A stretch of 41,592 bases of DNA. It comes from an uncultured Cetobacterium sp. GTDB taxonomy: Bacteria; Fusobacteriota; Fusobacteriia; Fusobacteriales; Fusobacteriaceae. The notes under the pieces were generated by a model. It saw only the letters and a program-made list of their open reading frames with translations, did not search any database and was not told the DNA's origin. Shown in pieces: positions 1 through 7,134 of the stretch. Made by a program: the position numbers and the translations under genes. Location: positions 1-41,592 of the forward strand of contig NZ_CAMFHX010000020.1 in assembly GCF_945952365.1 (NCBI RefSeq), written 5' to 3'. Positions within the stretch are counted from its first letter, which is position 1. Each line of letters starts with the position of its first letter.

Positions 1-1
1 A

Positions 2-568
2 GATTTAGCTGTCACTTCTGATGGAAAAGTATATAAAAATATAAATAAGAAAAAAGTTGTTAAAAAATTAAAGAAAAAATTGAAAAGGCTACAAAAACAA
101 GTTTCACGAAAATATGAAAAATCTCGGGAGGTGAATAACCGTTACGAAAAGAGCCAAAATATCGTGAAGCTAGAGAAAAAAATAAGGCTCGTTCATAGAA
201 GAATTTCTAATATCCGAAACAATAATCTTCATCAAATTACTAATGAGATAGTGAAAACCAAGCCATCTCGAATTGTAATGGAAGATTTAAATGTGAAAGG
301 TATGATGAAAAATAAGCATCTCTCAAAGGCAATAGCTGAACAAAATTTCTATAAGTTTATAACTTATATGAAATATAAGGCTGAATTTAATGGAATAGAG
401 TTTATACAAGTACCTAGATTTTATCCGAGTAGTAAAACTTGTTCAAAGTGTGGAACTATTAAGAAAGATTTAAAACTTTCTGACAGAGTTTTCAAATGCG
501 AATGTGGTCATATTATGGATAGAGATTTAAATGCAAGTATAAATTTAAGCAATTATAGAGTTTCCTAA
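2..568 (+). CDS. tnpB: RNA-guided nuclease TnpB (IS605 OrfB), 5' end outside window
   Basis: TnpB is the accessory nuclease of IS200/IS605 elements. It uses an RNA from the element's right end to cut DNA and is related to Cas12. The reading frame is open to the window edge, so the first visible residue (Asp of DLAVTSDGK) is internal, just after the RuvC-I aspartate, which is off the edge. Visible parts are a Lys-rich helical region, the RuvC-II segment IVMEDLNVKGMMKN with its glutamate, a zinc ribbon (CSKCG ... CECGH) and the RuvC-III segment DRDLNASINL. The 188 visible residues are roughly the C-terminal half of a usual 360-400 residue TnpB. No frameshift is seen. An internal ATG at 80 is not the start, because conserved sequence lies upstream of it. 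Confidence 0.9.
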   Translation, partial: DLAVTSDGKVYKNINKKKVVKKLKKKLKRLQKQVSRKYEKSREVNNRYEKSQNIVKLEKKIRLVHRRISNIRNNNLHQITNEIVKTKPSRIVMEDLNVKGMMKNKHLSKAIAEQNFYKFITYMKYKAEFNGIEFIQVPRFYPSSKTCSKCGTIKKDLKLSDRVFKCECGHIMDRDLNASINLSNYRVS

Positions 569-697
569 AGAAGAAAACTATAATATGTACCGTTCGTTAT
601 GCGGGAATTTAAGCCTTTGAAGAGTTATAAAAACGAGAGTAGTCTTTAAATGTAGACAAAATTGAATTCTATGAAAAAGGAATGATACTTTTGACTT
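560..697 (+). ncRNA. candidate omega RNA (reRNA) of the TnpB element
   Basis: TnpB proteins use a guide RNA made from the 3' end of tnpB and the right end of the element. This non-coding stretch just after the tnpB stop is in the expected place and strand. It contains short possible hairpins (GTCT/AGAC around 640-657 and AAAAG/CTTTT at 675-692). The limits are inferred from position only. If the element ends near 697, the guide would be the AT-rich flank that follows. Confidence 0.4.
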
Positions 698-731
698 TAT
701 ATATTTTATTAAAATAATTATAGAGTTTTAT

Positions 732-1216
732 AAGTATTTGGTAACGGAGATAGTGATGATCTTATGCAAGAAGGCTTTATTGGACTCATGAAAGCCATAA
801 AATCCTACGATGAAACTAGAAATGCTTGCTTTAGTACTTTTGCTAATTTATGTATTAGAAGACAGATGATCACAGCTGTTAAAAATCATAACTCTGATAA
901 ATATAAAAACTTAAATCAAGCTATGCAAGGTGAGGGATACTCAACTCATGAGGAAAATGTTCATTATACATCTCCATCTTTAGGTTTTTATTCTCCTGAG
1001 GATATATTTTTAGGAAAAGAACTCGTTAATCTTCTAACATCTTTTTTAGATGACAATCTAAGTGTTTTAGAAAAAACAGTTTTTAAATATCTATGTAAAG
1101 AATATAGCTATGTAGAGATCGCTATTTTTTTAGATGAATCTCCTAAGAAAATAGATAACACAATTCAAAGAATAAAAAAGAAAATTATTTCATATCTACA
1201 AAATTATTCGAAGTAA
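732..1216 (+). pseudogene. Sigma-70 family factor (SigH-like), 5'-truncated remnant
   Basis: The residues match the alternative sigma factor family of SigH/Spo0H. A region 2 segment (GNGDSDDLMQEGFIGLMKAIKSYD, read from 740, then FSTFANLCIRRQMITAVK) is followed by a C-terminal region 4 helix-turn-helix (LSVLEKTVFKYLCKEYSYVEIAIFL ... IDNTIQRIKKKI). The start of region 2 and everything before it are missing: a TAA at 731 closes the frame only three codons before the conserved part. The ATG at 764 lies inside the conserved DLxQEG motif and its nearest GGAG is about 14 bases away, so it is unlikely to be a real start. In another frame the bases before 740 read Lys-Tyr-Phe-like, as family members do, which would fit a one-base loss, though this may be chance. 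The insertion sequence directly upstream is the likely cause. Confidence 0.75.
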
Positions 1217-1242
1217 TTTATTCCTATACACCCTAAAAACAA

Positions 1243-1274
1243 AAATGGAGAGCTATTTAAACAGCTCTCCATTT
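1243..1274. terminator. bidirectional intrinsic terminator
   Basis: A perfect 12-bp stem (AAATGGAGAGCT / AGCTCTCCATTT) around an 8-base loop lies between the convergent sigma remnant and proS. Read on the minus strand it is followed by TTTTGTTTTT, so it mainly ends proS transcription. Confidence 0.85.
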
Positions 1275-1278
1275 CTTA

Positions 1279-2988
1279 TTAATATTGCTTCATTAACTCT
1301 TTTACTTTTGAAACAACTTCATCTTTAGATACTTCTAAAGTTTCATTTGTTCTTCTGATTTTTAATTCAACGATACCTTCTGCTGCTTTTTTACCAGCAA
1401 CAACTTTGAACGGATATCCAATTAAATCTCCATCTTTAAATTTAAATCCAATTCTTTCGTCTCTGTCATCTAAAGCTACATCTATATTAGCATCTCCAAA
1501 TGCTTTATAAATCTCTTCAGCTAAAGCTACTTGGTCTTCTGCTTTCATATTTGCAGGGATTACTTCAACTACGAATGGAGCTATTGATGATGGCCATATA
1601 ATTCCGTTTTCATCATTATTTTGCTCAATTGATGACGCTAAAGTTCTTGAAACCCCGATACCATAACATCCCATCTCGATAACTTGGCTTCTTCCGTTTA
1701 CATCTAAGAAAGTTGCATTTAAGGCTTTTGAGTACTTATCTCCTAATTTGAAGATATGTCCACTTTCAATTCCTCTTGCACTTGCAAGCTCTCCTTCACA
1801 TTTAGGACACTTCTCTCCAACAGTTACTGTTCTTACATCAGCAACTACTGAAGCTGTATAATCTCTTCCATAGTTAGCGTTTACATAGTGTGTATCCATT
1901 TTATTTCCACCAGCTGTATGATTAGAAATTCCAATTACACTCTTATCAGCTATTAACTTGATTTTCGTTTCATCTATTCCAACTGGACCAATGAATCCTT
2001 TTATTAATCCTAACTCTTCTATTTCTGCGTCGTTTAATAAAACTACATCGATTGTATCGATTATATTTTTTAATTTAACTTCGTTTACTTCGAAATCTCC
2101 TCTGATAAGAACCATGTATACTTCATCAGTTACAACATCTTTATACATCATAGCTTTCACTGTTTGAGCTGTTGGTATATTTAAGAATTCAGCGATTTCA
2201 GTTATTTTTGATACATTTGGCGTATCCATTAATTCTAACTCTTTCGCCTCTACTTTTTCCATATCAGTAATTACACTTGTTGCTGTTTCAACGTTTGCAG
2301 CATATTCACATGATGTACAGTAGATGATTTCGTCCTCTCCTGATTCTGCTAATACGTGGAACTCTTGTGATCCGCTTCCACCGATAGCTCCTGAATCAGC
2401 CTCAACCGCTCTAAACTTCAATCCACATCTTTCGAAAACTCTTGTGTAAGCAGCTTTCATATTTTCGAACTCTTCATCTAAAGACTCTTTTGTTGCATGG
2501 AATGAGTAAGCATCCTTCATAAGGAACTCTCTTCCTCTCATAAGTCCAAATCTAGGTCTTCTCTCATCTCTAAATTTAGTTTGAATTTGGTATAAATTTA
2601 AAGGTAACGCCTTGTATGAAGATATATCGTTTCTGATAATATCAGTTATTACCTCTTCATGTGTTGGTCCTAATGCAAACTCTCTTGAATGTCTGTCTTG
2701 AATTCTCATCATTTCAGCACCCATTACATCCCATCTTCCACTCTCTTTCCAAAGCTCAGCTGGTTGTAATACAGGCATGAATATCTCTTGAGCTCCAGCT
2801 CTATTCATCTCTTCTCTTACAATATTTTCAACTTTCTTTAAAGCTTTTAAACCTAAAGGAAGGTATGTGTAAACTCCACTTGCTAATCTTTTGATCATTC
2901 CTGATCTAAGTAATAGTTTATGACTGATTACCTCTGCCTCTTTAGGAGTTTCCTTTAGAGTCTTTACATAATATCTACTTAATCTCAT
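1279..2988 (-). CDS. proS: Proline--tRNA ligase (ProS, bacterial type with editing domain)
   Basis: This class II aminoacyl-tRNA synthetase charges tRNA-Pro with proline in the cytoplasm. The 569 residues equal the usual length of the bacterial form, which carries an editing domain between motifs 2 and 3. The N-terminal catalytic part has RDERRPRFGLMRGREFLMKD (motif 2 region), and motif 3 is seen as GCYGIGVSRTLASSIEQ. The segment at about 230-390 is the inserted domain that clears mischarged alanine, and the C-terminal part from about 470 is the anticodon-binding domain. The ATG at 2988 follows GTGGAGGAAAT, a good ribosome site. It sits just downstream of recG and has its own likely promoter at the recG 3' end. 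A tRNA-Pro gene (TGG) lies in the tRNA cluster at 12431. Confidence 0.97.
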   Translation of the reverse strand: MRLSRYYVKTLKETPKEAEVISHKLLLRSGMIKRLASGVYTYLPLGLKALKKVENIVREEMNRAGAQEIFMPVLQPAELWKESGRWDVMGAEMMRIQDRHSREFALGPTHEEVITDIIRNDISSYKALPLNLYQIQTKFRDERRPRFGLMRGREFLMKDAYSFHATKESLDEEFENMKAAYTRVFERCGLKFRAVEADSGAIGGSGSQEFHVLAESGEDEIIYCTSCEYAANVETATSVITDMEKVEAKELELMDTPNVSKITEIAEFLNIPTAQTVKAMMYKDVVTDEVYMVLIRGDFEVNEVKLKNIIDTIDVVLLNDAEIEELGLIKGFIGPVGIDETKIKLIADKSVIGISNHTAGGNKMDTHYVNANYGRDYTASVVADVRTVTVGEKCPKCEGELASARGIESGHIFKLGDKYSKALNATFLDVNGRSQVIEMGCYGIGVSRTLASSIEQNNDENGIIWPSSIAPFVVEVIPANMKAEDQVALAEEIYKAFGDANIDVALDDRDERIGFKFKDGDLIGYPFKVVAGKKAAEGIVELKIRRTNETLEVSKDEVVSKVKELMKQY

Positions 2989-3022
2989 ATTTCCTCCACT
3001 CTTTTAATTAATTTTACCTCAT

Positions 3023-3052
3023 ATTTTATCACAACATCTTTTATGAGGTCAA
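3023..3052 (-). promoter_or_regulatory. predicted sigma-70 promoter of proS
   Basis: On the minus strand TTGACC (3047-3052) and TAAAAT (3023-3028) are 18 bases apart, just upstream of the proS ribosome site. The -35 box overlaps the last codons of recG. An inverted repeat ACCTCATA / TATGAGGT spans the same bases and could act as a weak recG terminator or an operator. Confidence 0.55.
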
Positions 3053-5095
3053 ACTTTTGTTAAATTTTTCATCAATATCATCCTCTAAAACTTTATGATT
3101 TATCTTTCCCTCATTCTTAATCAGGTATTCAGTGCAGATATCTTTAACCAGTTTTATTGTTTTTACATCATGAACTATATCAATAAATTTTAAATCACTT
3201 AAACCGCTCTGTTTAACACCAAAAATCTCTCCAGCTTTTCTAAGACGCAAATCCTCTTCAGCTATTTTGAATCCATCCTCAGTGTTTTCTAGAACTTTTA
3301 ATCTTGCACCTGAGTTATCATTTTCTGTAGTTGATAGTAAGAAGCAGTAAGATTGATGCTCTCCTCTTCCAACTCTACCCCTCAATTGATGTAAAGTTGC
3401 CAAACCAAATCTTTCAGAGTTACTAATTACCATTATACTTGAGTTAGGTACATTCACTCCAACCTCTATTACCAAAGTTGAAACAAGAATATCTAGTTCA
3501 TGGTTTTTGAATTGATGCATCACTTCATCTTTCTCTTTATTTCTCATTCGACCATGTAAAACACCGACTCTATAACCTGGAAGATTTTTCAAAACCTCAT
3601 TATATAACTCCTCTGTTGATTTTGCAGATAACTTATCGCTTTCATCTATCAAAGAAGCCACAAAATATGCCTGTCTTCCCTCTTTTAATTTTTTATCTAT
3701 AAAGGTATACATCTTTTCTTCGTCTATCTCTTCACTTATCCACTTTGTTTTTATAGGCTTTCTTCCTGGGGGAAGTTCATCGATTACGGCAACATCTAAG
3801 TCTCCATATATACTAAGAGCTAACGACCTCGGAATCGGAGTAGCACTCATTACTATCAAATTTGCCAAAACACCTTTATCTCTCAATCTTTTTCTTTGAA
3901 GTACTCCAAACCTATGCTGTTCATCGATTACAACTAATCCTAACTTATGAAATTGAACACTTTCCTCTATTATAGCATGTGTTCCTATGATAATATCAAC
4001 CTCTCCACTACTAATTCTTTTTAAAAGCTCGTCTCTTTTCTTACCTTTCACACTTCCAGTTAACAGCTCTACTTTTACTCCTAAGTTTTCTAAAGTTCCA
4101 TAAATTGAAAGATAGTGCTGAGTTGCTAAAATTTCAGTCGGAGCCATTAAAACTCCTTGATATCCATTTTCTACCATATATAATAGTAGTAAAACAGCAA
4201 CTATCGTTTTTCCACTTCCTACATCCCCTTGAATTAGGTAGTTTATAATTTTACCTGCATTTAAATTTTTATAAACCTCTGTTATAACTCTCTTCTGAGC
4301 TGTAGTCAATTTAAAAGATAACTCTGAAAGATATTTTGAAACAAGTTCTTTTTTACCTTCAATTTTATAGATACCGCTATTATTCAAATCAACCTCAAAA
4401 CGTTTCTGTAAAATCCCCATCTCTAAAACTAAAAGTTCCTCTACTGCAAAACGTCTCTTTGCTTCTTCTAAATTTCTAGAGCTACTTGGATAGTGTATTT
4501 CGTTCAAAGCTTTTTTTCTGTTCATCAAACTATATTTTTTTAAAATCTCTTCGGGAATATTTTCTTCAAAAAAATCTCCATACTCTTTTAAAGCCTCTTT
4601 TAATATTCTTCTCAAACTATTTTGAGTAAACTCTTTTATGGCACTGTACACTGGAAGAATCTCTCCGTTATTCTCCTGCCCTTTATATAATCTAAACTCT
4701 GGATTCGTCATTTGAAATGTGTAACCTCTTTTTACATTTCCTATGAAGATATATTCCTCTCCAATTTTCAAACTATTTCTCAAATATGGCCTTTGGAACC
4801 ATACCACTTCAAGAAATCCAGTTCCATCGTTTATTGTTGCTTTTATCATCTTCATTCCACTTCTAGTAGGAGGTGCAGATACATTCATTATACTTCCTTT
4901 TAATACAACATACTCATCACCTTTTAACTCACCTATTTTTTTTAAGTTAGTTCTATCATCATATGCTCTAGGAAAATAATAGATAAGGTCATATAGACTT
5001 TCTATATTCAGTTTCTTTAATTTTGAATATGTAGCTTTTGCAACTCCTTTTAAATTAAAAAGCTCTATCTCCTTATAAATGTCTTTATAAATCAT
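3041..5095 (-). CDS. recG: ATP-dependent DNA helicase RecG
   Basis: RecG remodels stalled replication forks and branch-migrates Holliday junctions. With the ATG at 5095 it has 684 residues, normal for RecG. An N-terminal wedge domain with an OB fold (about 50-150) precedes the superfamily 2 motor: Walker A GDVGSGKT at 290-297, DEQH box at 391-394, then SATPIPRSL, and in the second motor domain HGRMRNKEKDEVM and QLRGRVGRGEHQSYC. The same frame runs back to a GTG at 5104, but AAAGGTGG at 5101-5107 is the ribosome site for the ATG at 5095, so that start was chosen. It precedes proS by about 50 bases on the same strand. An extended -10 element lies just upstream. Confidence 0.96.
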   Translation of the reverse strand: MIYKDIYKEIELFNLKGVAKATYSKLKKLNIESLYDLIYYFPRAYDDRTNLKKIGELKGDEYVVLKGSIMNVSAPPTRSGMKMIKATINDGTGFLEVVWFQRPYLRNSLKIGEEYIFIGNVKRGYTFQMTNPEFRLYKGQENNGEILPVYSAIKEFTQNSLRRILKEALKEYGDFFEENIPEEILKKYSLMNRKKALNEIHYPSSSRNLEEAKRRFAVEELLVLEMGILQKRFEVDLNNSGIYKIEGKKELVSKYLSELSFKLTTAQKRVITEVYKNLNAGKIINYLIQGDVGSGKTIVAVLLLLYMVENGYQGVLMAPTEILATQHYLSIYGTLENLGVKVELLTGSVKGKKRDELLKRISSGEVDIIIGTHAIIEESVQFHKLGLVVIDEQHRFGVLQRKRLRDKGVLANLIVMSATPIPRSLALSIYGDLDVAVIDELPPGRKPIKTKWISEEIDEEKMYTFIDKKLKEGRQAYFVASLIDESDKLSAKSTEELYNEVLKNLPGYRVGVLHGRMRNKEKDEVMHQFKNHELDILVSTLVIEVGVNVPNSSIMVISNSERFGLATLHQLRGRVGRGEHQSYCFLLSTTENDNSGARLKVLENTEDGFKIAEEDLRLRKAGEIFGVKQSGLSDLKFIDIVHDVKTIKLVKDICTEYLIKNEGKINHKVLEDDIDEKFNKSLTS

Positions 5096-5113
5096 AATCA
5101 CCACCTTTTTTTT

Positions 5114-5122
5114 ATTATAGCA
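5114..5122 (-). promoter_or_regulatory. extended -10 promoter element for recG
   Basis: The minus strand reads TATGCTATAAT: a perfect TATAAT (5114-5119) with TG one base upstream. No good -35 box is seen at the right distance, which is common for extended -10 promoters. The leader to recG would be very short. Confidence 0.45.
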
Positions 5123-5174
5123 TAAGGAAATCTGATTTTATAGCAATATATCTTCTAAGTAAATCCACTAAAAC

Positions 5175-5203
5175 TAAAAAAAATGGGAGTCTTTACAGAC
5201 TCC
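5175..5203 (-). terminator. intrinsic terminator after the DUF4402 pair
   Basis: The minus strand shows GGAGTCT / AGACTCC (5186-5203) with a GTAA loop followed by CATTTTTTTTAG. It lies 13 bases past the stop of the second DUF4402 gene. Confidence 0.85.
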
Positions 5204-5215
5204 ACACTAATTTTA

Positions 5216-5635
5216 TTAATTATATCTTATTGCTGCTACTATTTCACCTTCATATACTCCAGCTGCTTGATTACTTGGCACTGTAATATGAACTTTCATA
5301 GGTAAAGTATTCAGTCCATTCGAATCCAATCTTCTAGATAAATCTCCATATTCAAGACTGTAATCTATTGTTATACTATTATCATTTTTATGTGTCAAAA
5401 CATTGTTTCTTTGAATGGCTACAAGAACCCATGCTCCACTTTCACCTTCTATTTCAAATGAGCTTTCAGCTGTTTTATATTCATTTCTTGTTAGCGCTCC
5501 TAATTCTATATCTCCATTTGATTTAATATTTAATGGACGAACTATCTCTGCATTTATTTTCATTGTAGCACTATGGTCACCTGCTAATACTGCTACTGAG
5601 CTCAAGATTCCTAGTATTAATGCTATTTTTTTCAT
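5216..5635 (-). CDS. DUF4402-type secreted protein (second of the pair)
   Basis: This small exported protein has 139 residues. A signal peptide (MKKIALILGILSSVAVLAG) is followed by a beta-rich domain that fits the DUF4402 pattern: xAEIVRPLNI, a short ELGAL segment, a middle region with FEIEGESGAW, and a closing GVYEGEIVAAIRYN. The molecular function of the family is not established; relatives look like small pilus-like or surface beta-sandwich proteins. GGAGGGAAAAG precedes the ATG. It lies 30 bases behind its paralogue at 5666-6088 and shares its transcript, so both should be controlled by the upstream c-di-GMP riboswitch. The two paralogues are quite divergent in the middle, so this is not a recent duplication. 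Confidence 0.8.
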   Translation of the reverse strand: MKKIALILGILSSVAVLAGDHSATMKINAEIVRPLNIKSNGDIELGALTRNEYKTAESSFEIEGESGAWVLVAIQRNNVLTHKNDNSITIDYSLEYGDLSRRLDSNGLNTLPMKVHITVPSNQAAGVYEGEIVAAIRYN

Positions 5636-5665
5636 CTTTTCCCTCCAATACTTAAAAAATATATT

Positions 5666-6088
5666 TTAATATTGAATTCTTGCAGTTATTGTTCCTTCAT
5701 AATCTCCAGCAACTGTAGCTAAAGTAGGATTTAAAGTTCCTGTAAGTGTGTGAGTTAAATTTCCACTTTCAGGAATAGTTGTTGGTATATTATCTAAACC
5801 AGCAAGATTTATAGCTAATGAATTATCTCCACTTGTTAACTCATCAATTTTAGATATAGTAAATTCAAAAGTTTCCCCTGGTTGTCCTGTTATAACATAA
5901 GTTCCTGTAGCTGTAGCTGTAGTTCCTTGGATTATATCTCCAAAAGCCATTGGTGTTGCATTAATAGTTAAAGGTGCTATAACTCTAGCAGTTACTTCCA
6001 TATCTGCAGATTTTTCCGTATTCCCTTGAGGAGCAGCAAAAGCTGTCATCGATAAAGTTAAAGATAATAAAGTTAATAATTTTTTCAT
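5666..6088 (-). CDS. DUF4402-type secreted protein (first of the pair)
   Basis: This 140-residue exported protein has a signal peptide ending AFA|AP, then a DUF4402-like domain: VTARVIAPLTINATPMAFGDIIQGT at the start (a typical PLTI ... FGDI pattern), an ITGQPGETFEFTI strand, and VAGDYEGTITARIQY at the end. It has no cysteines or membrane segment after the signal peptide. A strong ribosome site (AGGAGGGAACACT) precedes the ATG. The 5' leader carries a cyclic-di-GMP class I riboswitch and a terminator, so expression should depend on c-di-GMP. Role unknown; a surface or matrix component made in response to c-di-GMP is an inference from that control. Confidence 0.82.
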   Translation of the reverse strand: MKKLLTLLSLTLSMTAFAAPQGNTEKSADMEVTARVIAPLTINATPMAFGDIIQGTTATATGTYVITGQPGETFEFTISKIDELTSGDNSLAINLAGLDNIPTTIPESGNLTHTLTGTLNPTLATVAGDYEGTITARIQY

Positions 6089-6131
6089 AGTGTTCCCTCC
6101 TATTTTTTATATAAAGTTGTTTTGAAAATGC

Positions 6132-6178
6132 AAAAAAAACCAGTTGCAATTATCTTAAGAAGATAAAACTGCAACTGG
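6132..6178 (-). terminator. expression-platform terminator of the c-di-GMP riboswitch
   Basis: On the minus strand CCAGTTGCA (6170-6178) pairs with TGCAACTGG (6140-6148). An inner stem TTATCTT/AAGATAA completes the hairpin, and eight T follow (6132-6139). Its 5' arm includes the last conserved bases of the aptamer (GCCAG...TTGC), so aptamer and terminator cannot both form fully. This suggests that ligand binding blocks termination and turns the genes on; the direction is inferred. Confidence 0.85.
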
Positions 6179-6236
6179 CTGTCATTTTAAAGACCCTATA
6201 GCTTTGCGTCATAAAGTTTCCTTTATTTTGCCTTAT
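6165..6236 (-). promoter_or_regulatory. cyclic-di-GMP-I (GEMM-I) riboswitch aptamer
   Basis: The minus-strand RNA has the hallmarks of the GEMM-I class in order. GGCAAA is followed by a hairpin AUAAAG-GAAA-CUUUAU whose GAAA is the GNRA tetraloop that docks in this fold. Then come the most conserved run GACGCAAAGC, UAUAGGGUCU as the start of the second helix, and AUGACAGCCAG at the 3' side. It lies between a clear promoter and a terminator, about 80 bases ahead of two DUF4402 genes. The match to the conserved core is strong. The outer limits of the first helix are approximate. Confidence 0.93.
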
Positions 6237-6251
6237 TTATTTTATACAATA

Positions 6252-6280
6252 ATAATATATTAAAAAATAAAAAAAGTCAA
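6252..6280 (-). promoter_or_regulatory. sigma-70 promoter of the riboswitch/DUF4402 unit
   Basis: The minus strand has TTGACT (6275-6280) and TATTAT (6252-6257) with 17 bases between them. Transcription would start just before the aptamer, as expected for a riboswitch-controlled operon. The same -35/-10 pair with the same spacing occurs at 32743-32771. Confidence 0.8.
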
Positions 6281-6335
6281 ATAATTCCTTCAAAAAAAAT
6301 GAAAAAATTTATAGTATCATTCTGTTTTTTTATTT

Positions 6336-7082
6336 CTATAATTGCTCTAATAACTCATCAGATATATCAAAGTTTGAGTAAACATCATTTACATCATCTA
6401 AATCATCTAAAGCTTCATATAAAGCCATAACTTTCTTAGCTGTATCTAAATCAGTGATTTGAACTTTGTTGTCAGGAATCATTGAAACCTCAGCTTCTGT
6501 TACATTGTATCCAGCTTTCTTTAACTCTTCTGCTACAGTGTTACAATCTGCAGGCTCTGTTAAAACAGTGAACTCTCCATCCTCTTCTTTAACATCCTCA
6601 GCACCAGCTTCTAAAGCCGCCATCATTAGCTCATCAGCATCTAAGCCCTCTCCAGCAATGATTATTTCACCTTTCTTAGCAAACATCCAAGCAACAGCAC
6701 CATCTGTTCCAAGGTTTCCATTTCTTCTAGAGAAAGCCGCTCTCACTTCTGAAGCCGATCTATTTTTATTATCTGTTACAACCTCTACTATGAAAGCTGT
6801 TCCTTCTGGACCATACCCTTCATATCTAATCTCCATGTAATCTACACCTTCAAGCTCTCCAGTTCCCTTTTTGATAGCTCTCTCTAGGTTATCTTTTGGC
6901 ATATTAGCAGCCTTTGCTTTATCTATTGCAAGTCTCAATCTAGGGTTAAAGTTAGGGTCTCCTCCAGCTTCCTTAGCTGCGATTGTTAACTCTTTTCCTA
7001 GCTTTGTGAATATTTTTCCTCTTTTAATGTCTTGAGCACCTTTTCTATGCTTAATGTTAGACCATTTACTATGTCCTGCCAC
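6336..7082 (-). CDS. yebC: YebC/PmpR-family protein
   Basis: This belongs to the widespread YebC family, first described as transcriptional regulators and more recently as ribosome-associated factors that help translation of difficult (polyproline) stretches. The 248 residues are typical. The signature N-terminus AGHSKWSNIKHRKGAQDIKRGKIF and the segment NMPKDNLERAIKKGTG are present, as is an acidic C-terminus with LDDLDDVNDVYSNFDISDELLEQL. The start is GTG at 7082, which places the family's usual MAGHSKW at the N-terminus and has AGGAGGAA just upstream. It lies 52 bases behind the glycosyltransferase gene and may be the last gene of that operon. Confidence 0.95.
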   Translation of the reverse strand: MAGHSKWSNIKHRKGAQDIKRGKIFTKLGKELTIAAKEAGGDPNFNPRLRLAIDKAKAANMPKDNLERAIKKGTGELEGVDYMEIRYEGYGPEGTAFIVEVVTDNKNRSASEVRAAFSRRNGNLGTDGAVAWMFAKKGEIIIAGEGLDADELMMAALEAGAEDVKEEDGEFTVLTEPADCNTVAEELKKAGYNVTEAEVSMIPDNKVQITDLDTAKKVMALYEALDDLDDVNDVYSNFDISDELLEQL

Positions 7083-7134
7083 AAAAATTCCTCCTCATTT
7101 TTTAAAAATATCTATTTAAATTCTATCATAACCC

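Larger units (their letters stand above)
1..697 (+). mobile_element. IS200/IS605-type element, right part only
   Basis: The window opens inside an insertion sequence of the IS200/IS605 superfamily. It holds the 3' part of tnpB and about 130 bases of downstream non-coding DNA, which in this superfamily forms the right end. A short hairpin (AAAAG at 675-679 pairing with CTTTT at 688-692) lies just before an AT-rich flank and is the best candidate for the right-end hairpin cut by the Y1 transposase. The exact boundary near 693-700 is inferred, since these elements make no target duplication. The left end and any tnpA lie outside the window. Confidence 0.7.

Noticed and set aside
764-1216. Intact short sigma factor starting at ATG 764
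   Set aside because: Conserved region 2 residues lie in frame before this ATG and the ribosome site is poorly placed, so it is treated as a 5'-truncated remnant.
3015-3048. ACCTCATA/TATGAGGT inverted repeat as a recG terminator
   Set aside because: The loop is about 18 bases and no T-tract follows; the bases are better explained by the proS promoter.
5666-6088. Fimbrial subunit with a strand-exchange system
   Set aside because: No chaperone or usher gene is nearby and no cysteine pair is present; only the DUF4402-like pattern can be supported.
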